Both the position numbers and the translations under genes were made by a program. A stretch of DNA of 64,000 nucleotides from Chamaea fasciata. Its lineage: Eukaryota > Chordata > Aves > Passeriformes > Sylviidae. The notes beneath the pieces were generated by a model. It searched no databases, had not been told where the DNA came from, and saw only the letters and a list, made by a program, of their open reading frames with translations. Position 1 is the first letter of the stretch. Every line of letters begins with the position of its first letter. Where the stretch lies: the NCBI GenBank assembly GCA_029207755.1, contig JARCOQ010000016.1, positions 14,777,307 to 14,841,306 on the forward strand, in the 5' to 3' direction. Below are positions 45,833 to 57,800 of this stretch, piece by piece.

Positions 45833-48800
45833 ATGGCGGCAGGTGGGGGTGGCGCGGGGGGACCGGGGGTGACAACGGGGATCGGAGGGGGGACACGGCG
45901 TGACGGGGGTGTGACCGGAGACGGGGGGACATGGGGGCGTCACTGAGCATGGAGGAGGCACGGGGCAATTGCGGTGTTCCCGGGAATGGGGGAACCGAGC
46001 CATCACCGGTTGCATGAGAGTTGGGAGCACGGCGGTGCCGGGAGTGTCACCGCGGATGGGGAGCCCCGGCGGGGTTAACGGGGGCGCCACCGGAGTGCGG
46101 GTGGGCTCCGGGGACGGGGGACCTCTGGAGCACGGGGGTACCGAGGGCTGAGGGGTTTGTGGGTTCGGTAACAGGGTAACCAGGGTAATCGCTTGTGGCG
46201 GTAACAGGGATGCCAGTCGTGCTGGGGTTGGTCGGAGTTCGGGCTCAGAGCATGGGAATGACAGGGTCGTACCTGGGGCTGAGGGGCTCAGGCCACTGTC
46301 ACCAGGCATGGGGGATTCAGAGCATGGGGGTATCGGGGGTGTCACGGGGCACAGGGGCATCGCTGGATCTGGGGCTGCACACACTGAGATACAAGGGCAT
46401 CACCGGGCATGGGGGCTCTGGACATGGAGTTCACGGGGTGCCACCAGGGCTGGGGAGGCTTGGAACGTGGCGATACTGGGCTGTCACCAGGGCGGGAGGA
46501 CCCAGGACGAGGGGTTGCCAGGTCTGTCACCGTGCTGGGCTGGGCTGCAGGGTCAGGGGTGTGGAGGTGGTGGGGGTGTCATTGAGACTGGAGGAGCTCG
46601 GGGCTTGGAGGTTCCACGGGCCTTCCTGGGGCTGGACTGCCCTTGGAGGAGGGGAGTAATGAGATTCTCAGCAGGACACTTGGGCTTGGGGGTGTCTCCA
46701 GGGCTTGGGGGAATTGGTGTAAAGAGATATTGGGGACATCACCAGGCTTGCATCACAAGGTTGACACTGGGGCTGCAGAGACTCAGGACATGCAGACAGT
46801 GGGGTGCTAATGGGGCAGGCGACCTCGGGGCTTACAGGGGGAAATGGGAGATGTCCAGGTTGGGGTTCTGTCCCCCCAATGACACCAGTGCTGGCAGCCT
46901 GGCAGCGTCCCTACCTGAACATCTTCAAGCACTTCCGTGTGGAGGAGTGGAAGCGCTCTGCCAAGGAGGGGGACGTGGCTGCCCTCACGGTAACGGGGAC
47001 ACCGGCACCGGGGGCGCGGGCACTGGCCAAGGGTGGCAGTGCTGACCCACCCCCTGTCTTTCCCTGGTTTCCAAAGGACACGAAGCTGAAGGGAACCATC
47101 TACCGGATCCGAGGCTCCAACCCAGCCAGTAGCTACCTGCAGCTGCCACGGGCAGGGACACAGTCCCTGGGGCTGACAGGGCGCTACCTCTACCTGCTCT
47201 TCAGGCCCCTGCCCCACAAGCACTTCCTCGTGCACCTGGATGTCACCACCGAGGTCTGTGACACAGGGTGGCCTCTTAAACTGCCACTGTGGGTGATTGA
47301 GGGACTGGGGATGGCACTGAGAGGCTGCAGGTCGTGGCTGTTCTTTGCTGCTGGTGGGTCACCCCAGACTGGAGATGGTTTCCATCCTGGTGGCATCTCA
47401 GCTGGGGCCAGGGGATATGGAGGGATCAGGGGACGGGACCACATGCCTTCTCTGCAGCACTTCCCTGCTGAAGCCACCAGGGTGACTAAAGCTCCGTGGG
47501 TGTCTCTTCCCAGGAAAACCAGGTGGTTCGCATCTCCTTCTCCAACCTCTTCAAGGAATTCAAATCCACGGCCACCTGGCTCCAGTTCCCCTTTGTCTGC
47601 GGAGCAGCCAGTGAGGGCACGGCCCGGCGGGGTGAGGAACTGGGGCTGGGCTGGCATGCCACCACCAAAACGAATTGTTAGAAAGTATATTGAGTTCTCA
47701 AGTCAGCTCAATGCATTTGAAGAGAAGCTGAGGCTGCCTCATCCCTGGGAGTGTCCAAGGCCAGGTTGGATGGGACATGGAGCAACCTGGGATAGTGGAA
47801 GATATCCTCATGGCAGGGGGATGGAATGAGATGGGTTTTGAGGTTGTCCCTCCCAACCCAAACCATTCCAGGGTTTTATGATAACAGTGGTGGGCCTGAG
47901 CAGGAGCCCCTCTGCAGGCACATCAGAGCTGTAGCTCCTGGTTGGGCTGTCCCCTATCCCTGTTCTCCCAAACAGTGGGGTGCAGTGTCAGGCCAGGCAG
48001 GAGCTCATGGAGGTGGTGGGGTGCCTGTCTGTCCTTCCCCACCCCTGAGCCTACAAGACATGTTTTCCCATCTCTCACTTGGCACAGGCCTGGTGGGAAT
48101 CTTGCATGGTAAATACTTCATACTGAGCCCTGTGAACCTTGCATCTCCTGTCCGGGGTCCATGTCTGTAGCCTCCTTCCCACCATCCCTTTTCCTGCCTG
48201 TCCTCTCCTCCCCAGGTGCCCCCGGAGCAGCCCCGGCTGACGTGCGCTGGACGTGCCTGGTGCTAGACCTGCCCTCCATCCTGGCCCTGTACCTGAGCCG
48301 CAGGTACAGCCACCTCAGGGGGGTCAAACTCTGCTCCAACCTGCTCGTGAAAAACCTCTGCACCAGCGACCTGCTCTTTGAGCCAGGTGAGGAGCCCAGA
48401 GCTTGCATTGGCCCCTGCTTTCTCCTGAGACTCCAGCCCAGCCTGGGGGGAGCCCGTGGGGGTTCAAAGCTGAGTTTGCAGTCCTGGCAGAGTACTGGGC
48501 TGCTGGTCCTCTGTGATGTGAACAGAAAGAGCAAAATACTTGGTACAATCTTAAGTTGCCACACAGGCAGGGACATCTTCCACTAGCTCAGGCTGCTCAA
48601 ATCCCTGTCTAGTCTGGCCTTGGACACCTCCAGGGATCCAGGGGCAGCCACAGCTTCTTTGGGCAGCCTGTGCCAGGGCCTCACCAGCCTCCCAGGGAAC
48701 AATTCCTCCCCAATATCCCATCCAACCCTGTCCTCTGGCAGTTTGAAGCCATTTCCCCTTATCCTGTCCCTCCATGCCCTTGTCCAAAATCCTTCCCCAG

Positions 48801-51800
48801 CTCTCTTGGAGCCCCTTTAGGTGCTGGATGGAAATCTGGAATGGAATACAGTCTCCCAAACTGGAGAAAAGTATCCTCTGATTTTCCAGCTGTAAAAGTG
48901 AATGAAAAAAGCAAAGTTAAATACCTTTCTAAGGTTAGAAATTTTTTCAGGGGTAAAAATGAAAGGTATCATCAAGCCCCACTTCTGCAAGACTTGTGCT
49001 TTTATCTGCTGGAAGAGCCTGTGCTTTTTTTGTGTCAAAAATCTTCCAACCTGCTTTTTTTATCCACCTGCTCAGTGTGGCAGAGGTACTTTGGTCAAAT
49101 CCTTTGTTTTCTGTCTTTCCTTTTTCGTGCTGGAATTCTGTCTGAACTGCCTGGCCTGCTGGGAAGCATCAGTGAAGAAGTTAAAGGGGCTGCTTTGAAA
49201 TTCCCGAAACTTATTGTATCTTTCCTGAAACCGTTCCTGTTTCACTTTCCTAAGTTTTAAAATACATGGAGGAAATAAGACAAGAAAATGCTTAATGAGC
49301 CTTAAGAGAAATCACGTGAAACTGCTGAGTCAGTGAACAGAAATTACATTAATCTTGAGCCTGGGGGTTTATAACTGAAATCCAAGGGTTTATGCTCTGG
49401 GCCCTTCTTTGGAGGTTGGGAGTTACAGGAATACACCTGTGCAAGGTGAGTTTGTTGCAAACCTCAGGCTTGTGATCTTTGTTTCTCAGGTGGGGAGTGG
49501 TTTGTGCCCGTATCCCACAGGGAGTGTGATTTCAGGCAGCCCCCTGGGCCTGGAGACCTGACTGTGTGTGTGTCCCTGTCCTGGCAGGTGTGACACTGGC
49601 CGAGGCCCGGCTGGGTGACCTGTCCTGCCGCGGGGTCGCTCCCATGCCCCGGGAATTGGCCTTCCCTGTGCCCAAGGGGAAGAAGTGGCATGACCTCTAT
49701 GACTACATCAGGTACGGCTGCTCCCGCCCCACTGCAGCTCCCAGACCTCCCCAAGCTCCTGGGAAGGGCAGAATGGGCATTCCCTAAGGAATGACAGATC
49801 CATGTGAGCCTGGGGCTCATGTGGGCATTTTGGTCCCACCTCCAGCATTTAGGTGTTGTTAACAAGGACACCGTTAGTGTCACCTGCCTTTGGTACCCCT
49901 GGGTTTGGAGGATCATGAGGCAAAGGGGGAGGGATCTTACAGCAGACAGCGAAGAGGCCTCTGTGCCGGGCTGAGGTACCAGGTGATATTGCCAGATGCC
50001 AATGCAATGTCCCAATGACATAATGCCTTCCTCTGGTTCTGCTCAGGTTCCCATGTGAGGGGGCTAAGCTGCTGCACAACTCCATCCAGAAGAGCTTCCC
50101 AAGTCCTGTGGCAGGTGGGAATGCTGGGGACGGCAGCCGAGGCTGTGCCACCCCAGTTGGGTGCCCTGGGTTTCCGAAAGAGCTTGACCTGCTCCTTGTG
50201 TTGCCCAGGTGACCAAGCCCTGCAGGAGCCTGGCTGCCCAGTGGTGACACTCTCCAGAGCAGTCTGTGACCGCCTGTCCCTCGTCCAGCAGAGAACCAGT
50301 CCCAAAGCTGTAAGTGCACTGTGGAGGAGGCTGCAGCTCCTTCCTTTCTTCCTGCTTCCTATGGAGCTTTTCCTTGCATCTCTGTCTTAATTTAAGATGT
50401 AGAAGTTGCTTGTTGTCGTTGGCAGCTGTTCCGGGCATGGTCTGGTGACCACAGCCCTGCAGTGACTGCCTGGGGTTCAGTGTGGTGCAGCACAAAGACA
50501 GGAGATGTGCCAAGTACCTTGAAGTCTCCAGACATCCATCTTCCCTGCCTCTGTGGAGGCAGCAGATCGGTGTGTCTTCAAATTATTTATAAGGAAGTGA
50601 GGTCTGGAGACTGAGGAATGTGATCAGTGCCCTCAGGGAGCAGAGCAGTGTGTGGAGCTGGGGCAGGCAGTTGCCCTCATCTTGGTTTCCCCTTCCCCAC
50701 TGGGGGTGATGTGGGAGCTGATGTCCAGACTGGCTTACCAGCATGGTGGTGGGTGTTGGGAGAGCACCTGGGGGAAGCCATCCTCATGCTGTGGAGAGGA
50801 AGAAACTGAGGAGCACAACCTCTCTTTTTAAAGGGTGTCCAAAGGATGGCCATGAGGATGGTGAAGGGACTAGAGGGGAAGAGTAAGAGGTGCAGCAATC
50901 ACTTGGTTTGGTCAGATGGAGAAAAAGAGACTGAGGTCAGACCTTATCAGGCCTGCAGTTCCTCCCAAGGGGCAGCTCCTATCTCTGCTCTTTGTGACAG
51001 GGGCAGGACCCAGGAACAGCTGCAGCTGTGTTAGGGGAGGTTTTTATGGATATTTAAGGTTCTTCCCTTAGAGGGTGGTTGGGCACTGACCAGTCTCCCC
51101 AGGGCAGTGGTCCCATACCTGCCAGAGCTCCAGGAGCATTTGGACAAGGCTCTGGTTTTCTGTCTGGAGGAGATGAACTGTGCACAGACATAAGGAGAGC
51201 AGCTGGTTAACAACCTGGCCAAGCCAGGTACCCAGAGGGCTGCTCTCCCTCCACGTTTTTTCCTCCTTGTTTGTGTTGCTGTGAAGAGGTCTCAGGACAG
51301 ACAAGGGTGTCTCCCTGTCTCTGGCCCCTGGACTCTGAGCTCTTGTCTGAGGCTTTCCTCATTCCCAGGTCCCACATCGATGTCCTGTAATCACAAAAAG
51401 CATCCCTGAGGTTCACCTGGCAGTCCCAGGGCCTCCGAGAGCTGTGCCTGCTGGAGAGCCCGTGCTGGAGGAGACGCAGAGGCTGCACAGTGCGGAGGAC
51501 ACGAGGCAGCCACTGCCACCCAGTGATGGTGGCATCCATGTCTATGCTTACCAGAGGGGGGGACAGACAGCCCGAGCTGTGCCTGGCTCAGAGGAGGTGA
51601 GTGAAGTTGTGGAGGGTCACGAGGTGGCTTTGAGGTGTTTATTTCTAATGAAGGGAGGCAGGGAACACAAGGCTCATGCTGGAGTTTCAGTTAAACTTAC
51701 AGAGCCCAAAAGATGCCTTTTTCTGATGAGCAGTTTTTCCCACCAGCACCCTGCTTGCCTTGACAGAGGGCCCCTGTGTTCAAATGTGCTGACCTTAAGC

Positions 51801-54800
51801 CACAGGTTTGCCCAGGTGTGTACAGGAAGGGCTCTGGCCCTTATGCCACAGGTGAGCCCCAGCCTACAGGACAGCCCTGGAAGTGTCCAAGGCCAAGTTG
51901 GACAGGGCTTGGAGCAACCTGAGCTAGTGGAAGATGTCCCTGTCCATGGCCAGGGGAGTGGAAATAGATGGACTTTAAGGTTCCTTCCAACCCAGTCCCA
52001 GTCTGGGATTGTCACAGTGGCCCCAAATCTCTGGGCATCACTGCGGCTGGATAGGAGAGCTGCTTAACTCAGACACCCCAGCTCCTCCTGCTGCCAGCTT
52101 TGACTCTGCCAGGTTAAGTGCTTTGAAGTTGTTCCCTCTGACAGGAGAAACCCAAAGCTGCCTCTGTGCTTCAGAGAGAGCTGAGCACTGGGGCTGGGCT
52201 GCCCCATGGAGGGAGGACCCCAGCCTAGCTCTAAGCATGATGGTGCCCTCTGGCTTTCTTTTCCAGGGGCTTGTACCAGATCCCATCCTGAAGCTGAGAA
52301 CAATCATTGGCTTTGGAGGCTGCAGCACCAAATGGGTCAGTGGCTTGGGTGATCTGGGGAGTTGATCTGTCATTGTGTGGCCAGGATACGGATGTTTTGG
52401 AGGTGTGAAATGCAGCTGAGTGTGGAACTGCTTGATGTGGAAAATGATCCCAAAGTGGGTGGACCTGAGCATCTGTGACAACTGCTCTGCTGTTAGCATG
52501 GTGAATGAAAAATTATGGGACCCATTAGACAGAATCATAGGATGGAAAAGTCCTTTAAGGACGTCAATTCCAACTGGTTTTCCCAGGCCCATCACTGACA
52601 CGTGTCCTCAAGTGCCACATCCACATGTCTTTTAAATCCCTCCAGGGACAGTGACTCCACCAGTGCCCTCGTGGGGCACTGACCACCCTTTCTGTGAAGA
52701 AGTTTTTCCAGTATCCAACCTAAACCTCTCCTGGCAAAACTTGAGGCCATATTTTCTTGTCCTGTCCCTTCTTCCCTGGGAGCAGAGCCTGACCCTCACC
52801 TGGCTGGCCTCTCCTGTCAGGGAGTTGTAGAGACTCAGAAGGTCCATGCTGAGCCCCCCCAGCTGCTTCTCATCAGACTTGTGCTCCAGATCCTTCACTA
52901 AATTTCACACCTTTCCAACACATTAAAACTGGTGCTGCTTTGTTGAAGGCTGGAAAGGAAGGGCTGTGCTTTGGATTGTTTCTGCGGCACACTGGGCCTT
53001 GCTTGTGGTCTGTGTTAGGGTACAGGAGGGGTTGGTTTGGTTCAGTCAGTTCAAGGCTCTGCCAGCAATGTTGTTTTCCTTGGATCTGCTGTTCAGTAGT
53101 AGGGAAGGGACCTCAAAGCCCATCCCATTCCATCCCCTGCCATGGGCAGGGCCACCTCCCACTAGCCCAGGTTGTTCCACACCCCATCCAACCTGGCCTT
53201 GAGCACTTCCAGGGCTGGGGAAGCACTCTGTGCCTGGGCTGTGTGGCATTTCTGAGCCATGTCCCCCCTGTCTCGGTGCTGCAGGCTCTGTGGACACAGG
53301 ACAGCACGGCTGTGGTGTACCCCTGCCACGCCATCATCGTCGCCCTGCTCCTCAAGACTGGCGAGCAGAGGTTCTTCCTTGGCCACACAGAAAAGGTGAG
53401 TGTAGCCCTTGCAAGCCCTGATGGCAGCCCTGTCCTCGCACCCTCGTGCCAGCTCTCATGAGCTCCTCTCTCACAATGCTTCTGGTGCCTTGAGAGGCTA
53501 CCTAGAACAGAGGCTAGACAGTGTTAAAGGGGTAAAGTAGGTTTGTTTATTTAAAAGGCCTTTAAAGGATACACCTAGAGCAGTACAAGAGCCCAGCTGA
53601 GGCTACACCCAAGATGAATGATGGTACATGAGTTTTCACACTTTTATAAGTTTTGGTCCATTTACATGTTGGGGTTAATTGCCCAATTACAGCTTCAGGT
53701 TATGAAGTCCCATCCTCCCAGACTGCTCTCCTCAATTCAGTTTTTTGCACTTTCTGGGCCTGAAGCTGCAGTGGTGTCCTTGGTTCTCGGGCTGGAAAAG
53801 GATTGTTTTGTCTAACTACACTGTGAGGAGAACTTTCTAGCACTTTATTTGAAGGTCAGCTATATCCCAATGCAGTACAGAATCTGGAAAATGTGCAAGC
53901 TAAAACTGAAGGCATCACTTCCTGCAGGTGTCGGTGCTGGCGTTCAGCGGGAGCAGCACCTTGCTGGCCTCGGCACAGGCCGGGCCCCGCAGCGTGGGGC
54001 GCCTCTGGGACTTCCCCATGGGAACCTGCCTCTGCCTCTTCAAAACCTACCTGCAGTCCCTCGTGTCCCTCAGGTGGGTGTCAGTGCGTGCAGCCGTGTG
54101 TTCAGCAGTGCAGCACAGCAGCTTTTCCATGCTATTCCTGCGTGATAAGCCAGGGATGAATTACAGCTGCCTGTGCTTGCCACCGAACCTGCTGGCAGCT
54201 GGCCTGGATATGCTGCCAGCTCTCTGCTGAGCTTATCCCTCAGGTCTTGCTGTCTCCTCATCCCCACAGCTTGTGCCCTTTTATGCCCTGTGAGGATGAG
54301 CCCAGGGTACTAGGAGCTGTTTTTCACCAGGTCTCTCTTGCAGCTTTTCCCACAGCGGAGCTGTTCTGTGTGGTGTCGGGAAGGACGTACACAGCAAAAC
54401 GGTGAGAGCTGACGCTGGGGCTGGGAGGTTTCCCTGAGAGAACTGTTCTCCCAGATTCTGTCGTTATTTTCCAGGCAAACCTCTGTTCTCAGCTTCCCTA
54501 GACATGTTCTTGGGGGACATCCCTTTCTCCTTAGCTGCCTGGAGAATACTTTCCCTCTCTGCCTGATGCTTGTGGGTGTTCCTCAGCTGCAAGCGAATGA
54601 ATCCTTTCGGAAGCAGCTGGAGAGAAACCTGCTGGGGTTGTGCTTTGGGGCTGTTCTATCCCTGCAGTGGTCCCAGCTAGGACCCAGGCAGGGTGATGAG
54701 ATTATATCTTTAATTTAACAGTATTTAGGACAAGATGTGAGGTGACATCTTCCAGCTCCAGGCATCACTGTGGGAAGGGATGCCGGGCACTGGAGCTGCC

Positions 54801-57800
54801 GCCCACCTTTGTAGCTGGGGATGACGCAGATCCCACATGTAGCAGTCAAAAATAAACTTGTTCCATGGGACTGGGGGTTTTGTTTTGGCAGTGGAACTGT
54901 TTTTAATCCACTGTGTTCATCCTTTAGTGACGACCATCAGCAATTAGCTATGCCATCACTAAGTGAAGGAAAAACCACAGTGCTCCCTGTTTTTTCCCAG
55001 CATGTGGCAGTGTTCTGTGATCCATGTGGGAGCTGGGGAGGTGGGACCAGTGGGGTGAAAGCAGGGTGGGAGAATGGGGGTGCTGGGAGAGTACCTCTCC
55101 CAGGGTGATGCCTCAGCCCATTCCAACCTCTGAGGTGATGCTGGGTTTAGTTTCAGCACTGTGCTGGAATGCAGAGCATCCTCCTGAATTTCTGCAGGCA
55201 TCTGCCCCTTTGCTTTAGGCAGAGGGTTTGACTCTTGCCCCTGGTGATGGGCAGTGAGGGCACACAGACCTGTACCGAGCAGTGGACACGTGCTGCCTCT
55301 CACTGCCTCCGCCCTGGGACAGCTCCTATATCCCAGCAGGCAGAGTTCCCACTGCTCTGTGGATTTTCTTTCCAAGTCAGCCCTGTTGCCAGCAGCCCTG
55401 GGATTTAGAACCTCTAATTATGGATTGCAGACAAGGATATTGCCACAAAGCTTTGCGAAGCTGTTGGACTGTCCTAAACCCTCTGTGCAATGGGTTTTAT
55501 TTCCCTGCTCCAGCTCTGTTACCAGTAGTTCATGCCCAGCTCTGGAGCAGCTGCTGGATGAAAAGCTCTTCTGCTGCCAAGGTTTTGAGCAGCTCTCCCA
55601 TCGTGTTTTCTTGGTTCAGATGGTGGTGGTGTGGAACACTGCTCAGGTGACTCGTGGTGGAGGTGTGACTGTGCTGGCCAAAGCACACACAGATGCGGAC
55701 ATCCAGGCCATGAAGATTGCTTTCTTTGATGATACCAGGTAGTGGGATGGGAAAAGAAATTGAAAGTATTGATTCTTAGATATTGGGGAGAAATTGTTCC
55801 CTGGGAGGGTGTGGGGGCCCTGGCACAGGGTGCCCAGAGAAGCTGTGGGTGCCCCTGGATCCCTGGAAGTGTCCAAGGCCAGATTTGGATGGGGCTTGGA
55901 ACAACTTGGGCTAGTGGAAGGTGTCACTGCCCATGGCAGGGAGTGGAATAAGATGAGCTTTAAGGTCCCTTTGCCCCAAACCACTTTCATTCATTAAGTC
56001 TGGCACAGCTGGGAGGGAACTGTGGTGTTGCAGCCATCTGGTTGCCATTCCTGTTCTCAGTCCTTGCTGTCAGTAGCCCTTGGGACACACTGCCCTTCCC
56101 TCAGGGGCCTGGGGAGCCCTGCCCTGGTGCTCAGGCCGTGTCTCCTGGGACAGGATGGTGTCGTGTGGCCGGGACAACATCTGGCTGTGGCGAGTGCGGA
56201 GCGGAGCCCTGCGCTCGTGTCCCGTGGACCTGGGCGAGTACCATTCCCTGGACTTCACCGACCTGGCCTTTGAGGAGGGGCCCGGGCTCGAGCAGGAGCC
56301 AGAGAACCGTGCACTGTAAGTGACAGGACCTGTCACTGTCACCTGTCCTGGGCAGCCCAGCAGGAGGGAACTCTGCAGCTCTCCCTGTTGAGCATTTGTC
56401 TTCTGCCACGACCACGGCGCTTGCCTGGGGTTCTCCGTCAAAATACAGCTGCCTTCTGGAGCTGGGACAGGCTCTCCCCACTCAGCACGTGTCACCTCCC
56501 CAAAAGGATTTGGCTGTTCACAGAACAGTCTTTCCTCTTGCTGCACTGCTGTTCTGCCATATTTAGTGACTCTCTCCCCACCCGAAGCTCTCTGTTGGAT
56601 TCCTGGGTCAGCGGGAGGAGCCTGGTACACATCCTCTTGCATACAGACACACACTTTGTTGTTTTATTTTAATCATCAAAGCCAGACCTTTGTTGTCCCA
56701 CAAAGGCAGAGCTGTCAGCTCAGCCAGCCTGTGGCAGAGGGAGGCTCCTTTCTGGAGTTTATAGCAAGCTTTTAGCTCTTTTGCTAATTCCTGTTCCAAA
56801 GGGTCAGGAAACCAAATAGGGAGCTCTGACTTCTTTGGAGGCATGTGGAACACTTGGACACCTTGTTGGCCTCTTTTATTACTTGTGAGCCAGGACTGCT
56901 TTACACAAACCAGTTGAACCAAGGTAAAGCAAGGTGGTTTTTTACAAAAAGCAAGTCTCTCCTGTTTGTTTTTTTTTTTTACAGCTTTGTGTGCAGCAGG
57001 AGTGGCCACGTGCTGGAGGTGGACTACAAGAACGTCTGCGTGCGGAGCGCACGGCGCCTGCTGCCTGCACAGCCCCAGGGGGACAGGCAGGAGCAGGCAG
57101 GGAGCAGCTCAGGTGGGAACAGGAGCAGGCAGGGAGAGGGGAGAAAACAACCAGGGACCACCTCCACCACCATTGGGGTCAGAAGTCTGCTCAAACCAAC
57201 CAGCTCTTTACCTACTACTGAAGGATTATTTTGGGGTTGATTAGATCATTGCTATTTGCCTCTTAAGGACTGCAAATAATCTTCCTTAGTACAGCAAAGT
57301 GTCGTTTCTTAAGAAAGATTTTAGCATTTTAAATGCTGATTGCACTTTCAGAGAAACACTACTTTTAGAAACATGAAACAAGGTCTTCATTTGCTGATGG
57401 GAGGCTTAATGGAGAGATGGAAAAAGAACTAAGATTAACAAAAAAGATGAATTTGGGGATTTTTTCATTATTCAGCTGGTGCAGAGCGTTTGGGGAATCT
57501 TTGTTTCTCTACATTAAGTAGACCAACTTTCAGCTCTTCCATTAACTTGAACAGCGGGAAGAATTCCCTTTCAAGTGTGATTGCTCTGATATCTTAAAAC
57601 TTGGTGCATAGTTTCCTTTTGCAAATTGAGCTAATTAATCTATAATGTGGCCTTTGAGAGGTTTGTAACGCAGTTCTCACTTCACGGGCAAGAAAGGGAT
57701 GAAACAAGGAGGAGATGAAACAAAGTCCTTGGTGCCTCCTGGTCTCAGTGCTGGATCTGACTTACGGCCTTTATTCCTGAATTTAGGTTGAATATTGGGC

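Noticed and set aside
46170..46215. GTAACAGGGTAACC as an RFX X-box in WDR90 intron 1
   Set aside because: Only the half-sites are suggestive, the second half does not fit RGYAAC, and the phrase belongs to the local tandem repeat.
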